A DNA stretch of 64,000 nt from Halocaridina rubra (GCA_037179515.1 JAXCGZ010002318.1:1-64000); one strand, 5' to 3'; shown: positions 38,123 through 53,978, counted from the stretch's first letter. Program-made: numbers and translations. The notes: generated by a model from the sequence alone, not told the origin.

Positions 38123-41100
38123 CAAGGGAGAAAGAACACCCTTGTGTGACCTGACTTGTGTGTGTCAGGGAGGTGACTGAAATTAATTTCCTCGAAGACA
38201 GACTTTTATACTTATGTTCCTTGCTAGTACTGCAACACTGAGTCATACCATTTTAAGTACAGTAATTGTATTTATTTTGTCTTTTCTTTTTTCCTTTTCC
38301 CGATAAAGGTGTTTCCCCCAGCTGGAGCCATCTGCTTTATAGTCCTTGATTTTTACCAGCGGGGCTTGTGGCTTGGCTTATGATAATAATAATAATGACA
38401 AAAATATTGTAGTGCTAAGAGAGAGAAAAGAATACTAAATTGTGCATTCCTTGTCATAAGAGTCGGTTAAAGGAGATAGGGAAACATGATGTCTTCCATC
38501 TTGGAAATTTTCTTGCAGCAACTTTGCTGTCAGAATAGGTCAGGGAAAGTAGTGCATATTGAGGTTCTGATATCATAGTTTTTCATTACAATTGTGGCAA
38601 CCTTGCTGCTCCAACAGCCACATGTGTTCCCCGGCATGCCGTAAAAATCAACTAAATAGGGTAGAGCGAGGGAATTGGGAATCCCCTCATGTGTGTTTTC
38701 TTCCGTAAGTAGTCAAGGTATTTTGCTTTCACTCAGCCATCCCCTTATAAGGGGGAATATGACTTATGTATATAGATAGAATACAGTATGCATACATGTA
38801 AATGGGATGGAGCGAGGGGACTTGGAATACCCACTCTGTATTTTCCTCCTGCAATGAGTCAAGGTTACTGGGGGGGGTACTCTAGCAGGAGAGCTCCAGC
38901 CAGAACCATAGTGATTAGATCTATATATTTATTGAAGCCATATTCCTTCCTATAAGAAGAGTGGTTGAGTAAAGCAAAGAACTTGACTCTTTGTGGGAGG
39001 AAATACAAAGGATTGGATTTCTGGTCCCCTGTCTCTGCCATATTTAGCTGACTTTTTGGCTGAGAATTTGATTCATTGTGGGACGAAATAGAAAACAGGG
39101 GATTACAAGTCCCCTTACTGTGCCCCATGACGTATATAACATTAAGGGGAACACAGAGGAGGTATTCATACCCACCCAATATAAAGAAATTTATACAAAT
39201 GTTTGAATTATTGCCCATTTTACCAATAAAGTTTATGTTTTTATGTAAATCCAGTCTTATTCAAGAGTCATAGTTTTTTGTGATATCTTGCCATTTATTC
39301 TTTGCATTTGGATAGAACATAGGCAAGTTGTTTTTTTATTATCTTGCCTTTTCTTCCTTGTCTTTAGGGTAAAATTTTGGCTGGTTTTGTGTTTATTATC
39401 TATCTTTTTTTTTTTCTTTTTTTTTTTGACTTTAGGGAAAATTTTTTGGCAAGTTTTGTTTATTATCCAGCCTTTTTTTTTTAACTAGGATAAAATTGAG
39501 GAAAATTTTTTGTTTTTGATCTTGCCTTTATTCTTTACAATAGGATAATATTTTGGCAAAAGTTTTGCTTGCTATTTTGCCATTTTTCTTCACATTAGGA
39601 TAAACTACAGTATTGGCAAATTTCTAGTTTATTACCTTTCCTACATTTCTTTACATTAGGATAAAACTTTGGCAAGTTTTTTGTGTATTGTCTTGCCCTT
39701 TTTTTCTTTACATTGGGATAAAATTTTGACAAGTTTTTTTGTTTGTTATCTTGCCATATTTTCCTTACATTAGGATAAAATTTTGGCAAGATTTGTGTTT
39801 ATTATCTTGCCTTTTCTCTTTACATTGAGATAAAACTTTGGCATATTTGTTTGTCATCTTGCCATTTTTTTCTTGACACAGGTCTTGACCAGTTAAGGCA
39901 GTTGAAACCCACTCTGGAGAAAAATTGGCTCCAGGAACAACCGAAACAAGTCGTTCGTAGCAAACGATTCGAGGAGAAGCGAAAGCAGAGGCCAGAGCAG
40001 TTGAGGATAAGGGAGCATCAGGAAACGAGGAGGAAATCTTGGTTAGTTGATTACACTGGAACTCAAAAAGAACTGGGACCTGATATAAGTATATGTCCTG
40101 ATTCTTAATTTGGGATGAATTTGAGGTCCGTTATCTTGTTTTTTCTTATATTATTATCAGTGCAACACCAGGACAGCAAAGGAAATTGCTCTCGTTGGGC
40201 TGAGGTACAAAGAAAACGTTCTGACTTGTCAGATGTGAGGGATTATAGTTGATGATATTTTACTTTTTATTTTTTCTTTGTGCAGTTTATTACATTCATA
40301 TTCAGTGGCCACAATTCCTCTTGTAGAGGGAGTGGCCGAGTCAAAGCACTTATTCACCAAAATATTATATACCTCGTATCGAGCTCTCCTAGGGGCATTA
40401 GGAAGGGTATCCAGCCTTAATTCCCCAGCTCCAGCTGTCTGTCCAGTCCCATAATGGGATGTGACAGACCTGTGACCAAGACCTTTAGGAATGTCATCCA
40501 GCATTTAATCCCCTTAGAGCTTCAACAAGTCTGTGTCCACTCCCATCATGGGGATTAATGGCGATACACAAAATGGCAAACGTTTTCTCATGGTGGGGAA
40601 GAAAAACTTCCAAACCTGTATGTGCTGTGTATCTACTTAATTATTCAGCCAATGCCCGGAGATCACTGGTCCACATGATTGGAACGGGGGCTTGGGCTCC
40701 ATCTGTGTGTGACGTATATAATCGGGCTCTGTGCTGTCACTGTCCCTTGTCTCTGCTTTTCATAGAAGACCTTTAACTTTTATTATAGGATGCTTGCTTA
40801 AAAAAGAGGATATCCCTAATGATAGAAAAAATTATATTAAGCCTGTGTATCTCTTGGATGCCATAGAAGGTAACTAAAGGATGTATCCCTTGTGGAGAGC
40901 ATTCCTTATATGTATTCCTTGCAAGTCACTGTTGTGTGACATTTTGTGCAACTATTAATCCCCATTCAGATGGGGGTGTATGCAGACAGGCTGGAGATTG
41001 GGAATTAAGATAGGATGCCTTGCTACAGGCTTGATAGAGGGTCCAACACCTCCTGTGTTGAGAATTCTACTGATACGGTACACCACGGCCCTCATTTTGA

Positions 41101-42365
41101 TACTTTTTACTAATAAGTAATATTTACTTCTTAGGGGAAAATACGAAGTCAGCAAAGATCCTTACGAGGAAGAATGCGACGTCTGCCGTGTCCTCATATC
41201 CTATCTGCAGTCCTCGATGAATCTCGCCACGCCCACCAGTCGCATCTCTTCTCCTCTTGACTGTAGACTGACGCCTTCAGAGAACCCGAGCACGCCCGCT
41301 TCGGACCCTGACTACATGGGATCCTTCTACATGAAACCCAAAGACGACGATGGTTTTATAAGGGTCAGCAAGAAAGAGAAGGCTAGAACGAAACGGGAAC
41401 TGAGATTGGCCAGACGCGTGAAAGAGTTGTCTCACACTCCTGACGTCCTGTTGAAGTTTTCAAAAGTGTCGGTAGCCCCTCCTAGAAATACGGACGAGAT
41501 ACCGGCTGCTGTCATCGCTCTGCAAGATGCTCTCCAGCACTTTAACAATCTCTACATGCAAGCTAAGAAAACCACCGCCAGGGAACAAAACGTCAGAGCT
41601 ATTGCCGGGAACATCAGATATTCAAGACCGTCGACGTTGGCCCTGAGTCCTCCGCAACTGATTGTGACTGAAGATGCATCTGCCCTGCCCATCGGTACTC
41701 CAGCTTTTCTCCAAATAGAAACTCCTGTCACCTCAAAGTGCGAACAGAAGATAGAAAACCCATCTTTACGTGAAAAGGTAGATTTAGGAAACCCTACATC
41801 ACCTTGTATGGATTTAGGAAACCCAATATCACCTCATGTGGATTTAGGAAACCCAGCATCACCTCGTATGGATTTAGGAAACCCAGCTTTACCTCGTAAT
41901 CCTAGCTTGGAAAATCCGTCTCAACCGACAAAGTTGGGTTCAGAAGTTGACGAGTTGTTTACTCATCAGCATTGTACGCAGTTAGCTCAAAATGCCAGCG
42001 TCTCAAAGCCTGCAAAAACCTGGGCCACTGCTGTCGCCATAAATAAATGCACAAATCCTGAAGCGACAACTCTCGCTGTTGTCGTGGTGAAAAAGGAGGG
42101 AGGAGGAGATATAGTTTTGCGTAACGGCTTCCACTCTACTGAGGCTGTCAATGAAGTTCCGGTTTTCAATGTGAAGCCTTTTTCTAATGCAGATTTAAAA
42201 AATTGTAAAGGCAAGCTATCCCTCAGCAGTGATAACTCGTTTTTTACCTCCCCAGTGTCTTTAACAACCAATTTGGTTGAAGTTAATAATAATAATAATA
42301 CTGTTTCTCCCAGCTATGCTAGCGTAACAGCTAAACTCAGTGCTGCTACAGTGCAAGAATCATAG
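26980..42365 (+). CDS. BFR1-family (nuclear segregation protein-like) coiled-coil protein, seven exons
   Basis: Exons 26,980-27,034; 29,196-29,284; 30,586-30,729; 32,779-32,940; 37,879-38,029; 39,882-40,041; 41,135-42,365. All introns are GT-AG and the phases join without error into 1,992 nt, 663 aa. Residues 1-250 are a charged, lysine-rich coiled coil, including QINENIERLEYQLRN and EEQKILDEISMLQRSKKTL, the pattern of the Bfr1 family (helix, then E-E-x-x-x-x-E-I-x-x-L). YEEECDVCRVLISYLQ (264-279) and DDDGFIRVSKKEKARTKRE (324-342) match in position and character the conserved later blocks of fungal and plant Bfr1 proteins. The C-terminal 300 residues are low-complexity and Pro/Ser-rich. In yeast Bfr1 associates with polysomes and mRNPs; role here is inferred. 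Start: first ATG in the exon, context GGCTATGG. Confidence 0.75.
27470..27775. mobile_element. MITE with imperfect terminal inverted repeats, intron 1
   Basis: The left end CACCTACAGCTTAGCGGGGCAT (27,482-27,503) is matched by the reverse complement of 27,741-27,765 (ATGCCCCGCTAAACTGTAAAC). The outer bases (TACTAAGGG / CCCCTACTAAG) pair more loosely. About 305 bp, no coding capacity. Superfamily not recognised. Confidence 0.6.
28042..28170 (-). mobile_element. SINE S2 copy, intron 1
   Basis: Diverged copy: ATCAATCCCCATTTGCATTGGAGTGAACACAG, then GTCTGGATGCCC. The GGAAGGGCATCC core is partly deleted. Confidence 0.6.
28310..28448 (-). mobile_element. SINE S2 copy, intron 1
   Basis: Contains CCAGTTGGGGGTGGACA, AAAGCTGGATGCCTCTCC and a head-side GCATTTACTGTTTCACTATGG, so head and body are both present. 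Confidence 0.68.
28612..28765 (-). mobile_element. SINE S2 copy, intron 1, well preserved
   Basis: One of the clearest copies: TTAGTCCCCTTTGGAATGGG, GGTGGATGC, GTGCTGGATGCCCTTCCTAA and, at the head end, GATTGAACCTGC (reverse of a B-box-like GTTCAAT) and CTCACTGTTTCACTAAG. Confidence 0.72.
28895..29140 (+). repeat. dispersed repeat S5
   Basis: A block of about 210-240 bp that recurs in inverted orientation at 47,395-47,605. Shared words include GGTGGGGATAAACCAGCT, CCCATTTACCCGGTGGATGACCCAAGCAG, GGCAGCCCTTTATCC and TTTGACTCGGCCACCTC. Fragments of it also lie at 32,345-32,425 and 40,305-40,372. Probably a SINE or the 3' end of a larger element. Confidence 0.65.
29196..29284 (+). CDS. BFR1-like gene, coding exon 2
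   Basis: Acceptor TCTTACAG, donor TTG/GTAAGT. Residues 19-48, starting DEALANLSKAQYNDHFETHQ, the first helical stretch. Confidence 0.8.
29739..29882 (-). mobile_element. SINE S2 copy, intron 2
   Basis: Well preserved: TATTAATCCCCATTTTGGGG, GGTGGACACAAG, GGCTGGATGCCCTTCCTAATG, and a tRNA-like head ending CACTGCACTACCATGG. Confidence 0.72.
29959..30150 (+). mobile_element. SINE S1 copy with clear tRNA-like head
   Basis: The head has an A box TGGCTGGGTGG and a perfect B box GGTTCGAGACC (29,980-30,020), the internal RNA polymerase III promoter of tRNA-derived SINEs. The body CACTCAGGGTAGCAGTTACACTGCC through GAGAGTCCGTGACATAG matches the inverted copy at 24,552-24,727. A 30-55 bp TTTTATTACTGAGTAGTTTT repeat follows at 30,155-30,260. 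Confidence 0.75.
30155..30460. repeat. short tandem repeats (TTTTATTACTGAGTAGTTTT type)
   Basis: A unit of about 52 bp (AGTTTTATTACTGAGTAGTT plus TTTATTTTCAGTACTTTTTC) repeats two to three times after the SINE. Shorter AT-rich variants (AGTTTTATGACTG, TACATAATTTTATTACTAAG) continue toward exon 3. Confidence 0.7.
30586..30729 (+). CDS. BFR1-like gene, coding exon 3
   Basis: Acceptor TTTTTTCCAG, donor AAG/GTAATT, phase 0 on both sides. Residues 49-96, with regularly spaced Leu and Lys (TEMLKNVREMKEPLGKVKAT). Confidence 0.82.
30765..30896 (-). repeat. SINE S2 3'-end tandem repeats, left of RTE insertion
   Basis: The S2 3' motif (TCACTCTTAGTTCCCATTTTGAGGGGGACACAG) recurs about every 50-60 bp here and again at 32,076-32,190. 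The RTE fragment separates the two blocks, so it seems to have inserted into an existing tandem array of S2 tails. Confidence 0.6.
30897..32075 (-). mobile_element. RTE-clade LINE fragment, 5'-truncated, antisense in intron 3
   Basis: Minus-strand reverse transcriptase and C-terminal segment in two overlapping frames (32,037-31,096, then 31,129-30,932). Motifs in order: RGLYMAFIDLEKAYDRVPR, VGLHQGSALSPYLFNLLMDVM, MLFADDIVLVSES (catalytic), FKYLGSYV, YGAETWPVKK and RRLQWFGHV, continuing in the second frame as GRRRRGRPKLRWKDRLKEDL. This set is characteristic of RTE elements. The endonuclease and RT N-terminus are missing. One frameshift near 31,100-31,115 separates the frames. The element ends at its 3' end (30,897) with a TTC-rich stretch. 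Confidence 0.88.
32076..32310 (-). mobile_element. SINE S2 copy with iterated 3' end, right of RTE insertion
   Basis: Two S2 tail units (32,080-32,190) are followed by a full body: GTCCCCATTATTGGGGGGCAG, then GGTTGGATGCC. The head-side sequence ends near 32,310. It pairs with 30,765-30,896 across the RTE fragment. Confidence 0.6.
32428..32752 (+). mobile_element. SINE S3 copy, sense, just upstream of exon 4
   Basis: tRNA-like head GGTGCAGTGGTAGTAACTGGGGCTGG with a B-box-like AGTTTGACCC (32,449-32,512), a body containing AATTGGGAAATTAG and TGATTATTCAGTCATTGCCTGAGATCACTGG, and a pyrimidine-rich 3' end CACTGTCCCTTGCTTCTGTC, CCTCACTAGAGACCTTTAAC. Inverted relatives are at 46,715-47,012 and 51,045-51,330; a partial sense copy is at 40,632-40,790. 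The 3' end is about 37 bases from the exon 4 acceptor. Confidence 0.72.
32779..32940 (+). CDS. BFR1-like gene, coding exon 4
   Basis: Acceptor CTCTTTCCAG, donor CAA/GTGAGA, phase 0 on both sides. Residues 97-150 hold the most diagnostic Bfr1-like block (IERLEYQLRNNNFKPREEQ). A SINE S3 in sense ends about 37 bases upstream of the acceptor. Confidence 0.85.
33118..33203. repeat. (TA)n microsatellite, intron 4
   Basis: About 43 uninterrupted TA units. Confidence 0.97.
33555..33714 (-). pseudogene. possible Tigger/pogo transposase C-terminal fragment
   Basis: About 53 codons open on the minus strand, including HEEIEEPGLTLERLAAMYEH and VKALQQLSQEYD, an acidic helical segment of the type found near the C-terminus of Tigger-type transposases. 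Assignment rests mainly on its position inside a Tigger-like element and remembered family character. Confidence 0.4.
33827..34140 (+). pseudogene. acidic repeat-containing coding fragment in E1
   Basis: Opens at ATG 33,827 and reaches TGA 34,022-34,024. The frame then continues with a second copy of the same block. The repeat of about 105 bp encodes APPVEEISCKSDIKEDLHKP and a variant, APPVEEIACKSDVKEDLQEP. Possibly a domesticated-looking or captured piece; no family recognised. Confidence 0.35.
34370..34910. repeat. three tandem repeats of about 185 bp within E1
   Basis: Each unit has a GC-rich start (TTGCGTTTTCYGARACGC), then a CTATTTTTTACTGTTTTATT stretch, an AAGYTAAGAAATA-like segment and TATCAATAAAATAATG. 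Two inverted relatives are at 35,936-36,070 and 36,105-36,260, in the neighbouring element E2. Confidence 0.75.
35230..35482. repeat. 180-bp satellite, outlying units
   Basis: About 1.4 units of the satellite found at 36,778-37,600, recognisable by CAGCTGATGCACCCTCGCAC, ATATTATATCGAAAG, GCATTAAG and GGTAGAAGAGGAGGAGG. Lies between E1 and E2. Confidence 0.75.
35728..36760 (+). mobile_element. pogo/Tigger-like element E2, 1,033-bp deletion derivative
   Basis: Ends CAGTGATCCTTC (35,728) and the reverse complement CAGTGTTCCTTC (36,760), both next to TA (35,726-35,727; 36,761-36,762). The right end also carries GCGAGGGTTCGGTTCCGGGA, shared with the left end of E1. It contains the start of a Tigger transposase (36,332) and two inverted copies of the 185-bp repeat seen in E1. 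Most of the transposase is deleted. Confidence 0.72.
36332..36415 (+). pseudogene. Tigger-like transposase N-terminus, truncated
   Basis: ATG 36,332 opens MPPKHSSSSKASCSEPKRQR and ends after KMLTITDK. This serine-rich then basic start, just before the CENP-B-type helix-turn-helix, is the conserved N-terminus of Tigger transposases. After codon 28 the similarity stops and non-coding end sequence of the element follows, so the DNA-binding and DDE domains are gone. Confidence 0.7.
36778..37600. repeat. 180-bp satellite, about 4.6 tandem units
   Basis: Units start near 36,778, 36,957, 37,136, 37,315 and 37,495 (period about 179 bp). Landmarks are GATATTATATCGAAA, GTTTGCTGTTTGTTCTTAATGC, ATTAAGCGGTAGAAGAGGAGG, GAACCTCTATCGGCAAACG and TGCACCCTCGCACGCTATTT. 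Lies directly right of E2, with outlying units on its left. Confidence 0.88.
37738..37822. repeat. (TA)n microsatellite, before exon 5
   Basis: TA repeats with one TAATA interruption near 37,764. They end 57 bases upstream of exon 5. Confidence 0.96.
37879..38029 (+). CDS. BFR1-like gene, coding exon 5
   Basis: Acceptor ACCCGGCAG is weak in pyrimidines; donor AAAA/GTAAGT. Residues 151-200 and the first base of 201 (KIRALYAQEEEIKKAMSEIR). Both flanking introns carry TA microsatellites within 60 bases of the exon. Confidence 0.82.
38046..38121. repeat. (TA)n microsatellite, after exon 5
   Basis: About 37 TA units starting 17 bases downstream of the exon 5 donor, so exon 5 is bracketed by two TA tracts. 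Confidence 0.96.
38311..38400 (-). repeat. dispersed repeat S4 with AAT tail
   Basis: Reverse complement: TCATAAGCCAAGCCACAAGCCCCGCTGG..., ATCAAGGACTATAAA, and an ATT/AAT microsatellite. It recurs at 49,990-50,075. Such GCTGG/AAGCCC modules next to AAT repeats are common in decapod genomes (general knowledge). Confidence 0.55.
39285..39878. repeat. 60-bp intronic minisatellite before exon 6
   Basis: About nine units of 58-65 bp: CTTGCCWTTTTTCTTTACAT, then TAGGATAAAATTTTGGCAAG, then TTTTGTTTATTATCTTGCC. The array ends at the polypyrimidine/acceptor of exon 6 (TTGCCATTTTTTTCTTGACACAG), so the last unit contributes the splice acceptor tract. Confidence 0.85.
39882..40041 (+). CDS. BFR1-like gene, coding exon 6
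   Basis: Acceptor TTCTTGACACAG, donor TCTTG/GTTAGT (GT at 40,042, a non-consensus +3). Residues 201-253, very basic (KRFEEKRKQRPEQLRIREHQ). The exon is preceded directly by a 60-bp intronic minisatellite. A frame continues past the donor to 40,108, so intron retention would give a truncated protein. Confidence 0.78.
40365..40560 (+). mobile_element. SINE S2, two overlapping body units, intron 6
   Basis: ATTAGGAAGGGTATCCAGCCTTAATTCCCCAGC followed by a second, poorer ATGTCATCCAGCATTTAATCC and TGTCCACTCCCATCATGGGGATTAATGG. The tRNA head is absent. Confidence 0.65.
40632..40790 (+). mobile_element. SINE S3 copy, 5'-truncated, intron 6
   Basis: Body and 3' end only: ATTATTCAGCCAATGCCCGG, GATCACTGGTCCACATGATTGG, CACTGTCCCTTGTCTCTGC, ATAGAAGACCTTTAAC. 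Unlike the other three copies it is about 345 bases from the next exon. Confidence 0.65.
40945..41090 (-). mobile_element. SINE S2 copy, just upstream of exon 7
   Basis: CTATTAATCCCCATTCAGATGGGGGTG, then ATAGGATGCCTTGC (core partly lost), then TACGGTACACCACGG at the head end. It ends about 45 bases before the exon 7 acceptor. Confidence 0.6.
41135..42365 (+). CDS. BFR1-like gene, last coding exon 7
   Basis: Acceptor TTACTTCTTAG. Completes Trp254 and runs to TAG 42,363-42,365. Holds the YEEEC...YLQ and DDDGFIRV blocks, then a long disordered Ser/Pro/Asn-rich tail with four tandem 10-residue repeats (470-509). Confidence 0.83.
41781..41900 (+). repeat. 30-bp coding minisatellite in BFR1-like exon 7
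   Basis: Four in-frame 30-bp units, each starting GATTTAGGAAACCC and encoding DLGNP plus five variable residues (for example TSPCM, ISPHV, ASPRM, ALPRN). Unit differences are mostly in the third to sixth codons, and the 14-base start is invariant. Confidence 0.95.
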
Positions 42366-42401
42366 CTTGAAACTAATGAAAAGCTTTAAACTTTTTATAG
42401 G

Positions 42402-42545
42402 TGGGGACTGTCCTAGCATTGTGGTAAAATGCTCAACTTGGGAGGTGACAGACCCATGTTTGAGCCCACAGCAGGACAATAGGATGGGCATCCAGCCTTA
42501 ATTCTCTAGCATCTATCCGTCTGTGTCCAATTAAGAAATATTTAA
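42402..42545 (+). mobile_element. SINE S2 copy in 3' UTR, with tRNA head
   Basis: Best head of the family: TAGCATTGTGGTAAAATGC (A-box-like), ATGTTTGAGCCC (B-box-like), then GGGCATCCAGCCTTAATTC and TGTCTGTGTCCA. Confidence 0.72.
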
Positions 42546-42663
42546 AAAGCTTATTATAGGTATTACAGTGTTTTATTACTACAAGAAGTATGCACAGTAC
42601 ACACCATACTGCACAGGTTGTGTGTGTGTTTTTTTAAACCTATTACAATGCATACTAGAGATG

Positions 42664-42669
42664 AATAAA
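42664..42669 (+). promoter_or_regulatory. possible proximal polyadenylation signal AATAAA
   Basis: Canonical hexamer 299 nt after the BFR1-like stop codon. It would give a short 3' UTR. Confidence 0.35.
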
Positions 42670-42842
42670 CTTGCTGTAATTCTCAAATATTAGTACAGAT
42701 TGTAAACAGCTATGTGGAAATTCCTGGTATGTAACATACAGTGTTTTGAATAATATATATTTTTGTGTTGTGTAGTGAAAGTCGATATAGTTTATCCCAG
42801 ATTAAAAATTCAGGCGCTCTATTTACATTCATTAGCATCGGG

Positions 42843-42992
42843 ATGCGGTAGCCCAGTGCTAGAGCTTGCTAGTTGGAAAGCAACTAAAGTGTTTAATTCC
42901 ACCATTGGGCATTAGGTAGGTTATCTAGCTTTGTTCCTCGAGCTCCTTCCAAGACGTCATGTCCACCCCCATTTGACTGGGGACTTAATATT
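42843..42992 (+). mobile_element. SINE S2 copy in 3' UTR
   Basis: CGGTAGCCCAGTGCTAGAGC head, TTAATTCCACC, then GGGCATTAGGTAGGTTATCTAGC and TGTCCACCCCCATTTGACTGG; diverged in the core. Confidence 0.65.
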
Positions 42993-43136
42993 TTATGCAT
43001 TTGTGAATACCATATGTTTATATGAAAAAATAATTTATTATATTTATGTATGTTCTGCCATGTGATATGGATATGTTTGTCGTGTAAATTTAGTTGTAAA
43101 TATGTATGTAAATAGTATTTATTTTTTGAATATGGA

Positions 43137-43137
43137 C

Positions 43138-43170
<33 letters not shown>
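43137..43170. repeat. short (TA)n microsatellite
   Basis: Seventeen TA units with one interruption at 43,148. Confidence 0.9.
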
Positions 43171-43299
43171 GTCTTCATTTAAAAGTACTTAATCTTGTCA
43201 CAATCTTGGCTGAGAGTAGTCATATCTTGTCAAAACTCTTACCAGAACTCTATTAATTGAATGCCACAGTTAAAGAGCCAGTAATAGTATCTGAAGCTT

Positions 43300-43830
43300 C
43301 TAATGAAGTCTTTTGTACACATTTTAATTCTTCTCATGGTGTTATGTAATGAGATTGTGTCTTAAAGTAACGGTCATCTTTTATATGTATTTAAAACTTC
43401 TCATAGTGTTAGGTAACGAGGTTGTGTCGTTATAGTAACAAAGTCATCATTTATACATATTTTAAAGTTCTCGTGGCATTACGTTACGAGAAGTCGTTAT
43501 AAGAACAAAGTCACCTTTTGTACATATTTTAAAACTCCTCACAGTGTTACGGTACATGATGGTGTCATTTCAGTAACACAGCTTTTGTACATATTTTAAG
43601 ACTTCTCAATGTTATGTAAGAGTCTGTTGTTACAGTAACATAATAATCTTTCATACGTATTTCAAAACTTATCACAATGTTACATGACAAGATGGTGTTG
43701 TTACAGTAACAAAGTGAGAGTAACCAAGTCATCTATAGTATTTTAAAACTTTCTAAGATGTTGTGTAATGAGATTGTATCGTTATAGTAACATAGTTATC
43801 TTTTGTACATATTTTAAAAATAATCTTTGT
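43300..43830. repeat. 60-70 bp minisatellite downstream of the BFR1-like CDS
   Basis: Seven to eight diverged units: TTTTGTACATATTTTAAAAC, TTCTCATAGTGTTAYGTAA, CGAGATTGTGTCGTTATAGTAAC, AAAGTCATC. The longer 3' UTR would include it if the signal at 44,807 is used. Confidence 0.82.
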
Positions 43831-44051
43831 TGTATGTGATATTTAATAATTATATGTATTATATGAATACTATACTGTATATAATTATTAATGCTCCGTT
43901 ACTCCTATTAAGCAAAGTGAATTTAATTTATACCTGTTGAAAATAATCCTTGGGTGGTTTGTATTTCCTGCATGTTGAAATAGGCAACTAAGGGGGATGA
44001 GAGAGGGAAGAGCTGGAAATCTCCTCCCAGAAAATATTGTGTTTAACCCCT

Positions 44052-44600
44052 ACACAGCCCTTGGCAAGACTGAGTTTTACCAGGGTGCAACAAAGCCTCG
44101 CAGCCCTTGGCAGGATCAAGACTTGTCAAGGCGTGATGAAGCCTTACAACCCTAAGCAAAATTGAGGATTGACAGAGTACAACAAAACACTGCAGCCCTT
44201 GGCAGGATCGAGGATTACATAAAAAGCACAAACCCTTTGCAGGATTAAGGATTGCTAGGGAATAAAAACTTCTAAAGCCCTTGGCAAGATTGAGGATTGC
44301 TAGGGCATTAAAAGTTCTAAAGCCCTTGACAGGATTAAAGATTGCCACGGCTTTAAAGACCCCTGCAGCCCTTTGCGGAATTGAGGAGTGCCAGGGCATA
44401 AAAAGCTCTGCAGCCCTTGGCAGGATTTAGGATAGCCAGGGTGCAACAAAGCCCCTCATCTCTTGTCAAGATTTAGAATTGCCAGATTGTAACAATGCCC
44501 CACAGCCCTTGTTAATTTTGAGGATTGTCAAGGCATAAGAAGCTCTGTATACCTTTGCAAGATTGAGGTTTGCCAGGGCATAAGAAGCCCCAACAGCCTA
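44052..44600. repeat. 45-bp minisatellite downstream of the BFR1-like CDS
   Basis: About twelve units of 37-46 bp: CAGCCCTTGGCAGGATTGAG, GATTGCCAGGGCATAAAAAG, CTCTG. The minus-strand frame through it (44,043-44,399) is a by-product of the repeat. Confidence 0.85.
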
Positions 44601-44806
44601 CCTATATTTATTCAGCTGTCTTAGCCACCCTGCAGAATACTGCTTTAATTTATTTTGTTATATATTATAATTTCAACTATTAGCTATTATTTATGATTTT
44701 TGGGACAGGTGCTGCAATACAGGTCTGTGATGGAATAATATATATTGTTGTCTTGTATATATACCTTACCATGTTCTACTAACCCATTAGTAGGGTTTTG
44801 TTTTTA

Positions 44807-44812
44807 AATAAA
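44807..44812 (+). promoter_or_regulatory. candidate distal polyadenylation signal AATAAA
   Basis: AATAAA in TTTTTAAATAAAACTATTTATT. If used, the BFR1-like 3' UTR is about 2.4 kb and contains two S2 SINEs and two minisatellites. Confidence 0.45.
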
Positions 44813-44975
44813 ACTATTTATTATATATCCTCTGTTATTTCTCATTCTCTCAGTGGCTTTAGTGATTTAAATATATATATACATATATATATTTTTAAAT
44901 GTCTATTAATTTTTATATATATATATATTATTTTGTTAGATATCTATTAGTTTGTTATGGTTGCCTCATGGGGGT

Positions 44976-45112
44976 TACTGTAGTTCAGTGGTAAAGCGTG
45001 CAAATCAGGAAGCGACCCACTCTGGTTCCATTACACCGCAGGATGTTAGGAAGGGCATCCATCCTATATCCACACAGTGCCAACATGTTTGTGTACATTC
45101 TTATTTGGAGGT
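44976..45112 (+). mobile_element. SINE S2 copy between the convergent genes
   Basis: Head GGGTTACTGTAGTTCAGTGGTAAAGC (good A box), CTGGTTCCATTAC in place of the B box, then GTTAGGAAGGGCATCCATCC. Confidence 0.72.
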
Positions 45113-45542
45113 GGACTAACAGCTGGTTTTCATTCTTGTTCCCTGAGCTGCCTGGCAGAATAGACTAGTCCCTAAGAAGACCACTGCTATGCCAGGGCTC
45201 TTCCACAGAGCTCTACGGAAGTGTATGTTTTTGTTGTTGTTCCCTAAAATGCCCGGTAGAATAGATCAGAGTCAGTAAGGAAGGCCACTGCTGATCAAAG
45301 ACTCTCCCACACAGCCCTCAGGGAGTTTGGGTGAAGTATATCTCCCGCAGTAGATTTCTAAGACACTGGAAATGTTTGCCCTGATGTTTAACAATCTATA
45401 CAAGATCCAAAAGCTATCTTTTATGTTACATAAACATTTAAAGAAAACTTGCAACATGAGTATTCTAATAGTTTAACGTGTCAACATGATTTATTTCACC
45501 TCAAAGATTCTTCATATTCAAACCAAGCATCAGCTGCAAACT

Positions 45543-45548
45543 TTTATT
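45543..45548 (-). promoter_or_regulatory. candidate polyadenylation signal of the C1D-like gene
   Basis: AATAAA on the minus strand (TTTATT on plus), about 220 nt past the stop codon at 45,766. The two candidate distal signals of the convergent genes are then about 730 bp apart. Confidence 0.5.
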
Positions 45549-45765
45549 TGCATATCCAACTTGAACAGACAATGAGAACAATATTCTAAAAAAAAAACAA
45601 GTACCTTATTAGAAAATAAGTAAGAATCCACCGAATTGCCTTAGAGCCACCACTGTTCAATACCAATCTCTGCTTCTCTTATTAATGCCTTTTTCATTGA
45701 TTCCTATTTTTTATACAAAAAGAATCTATCAGTTCATTGCACTTCAAGTCCATCTTTGTTCATAC

Positions 45766-53978
<8,213 letters not shown>

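Noticed and set aside
44043..44399. 118-codon minus-strand frame
   Set aside because: It follows the 45-bp minisatellite, so the open frame results from the repeat period.
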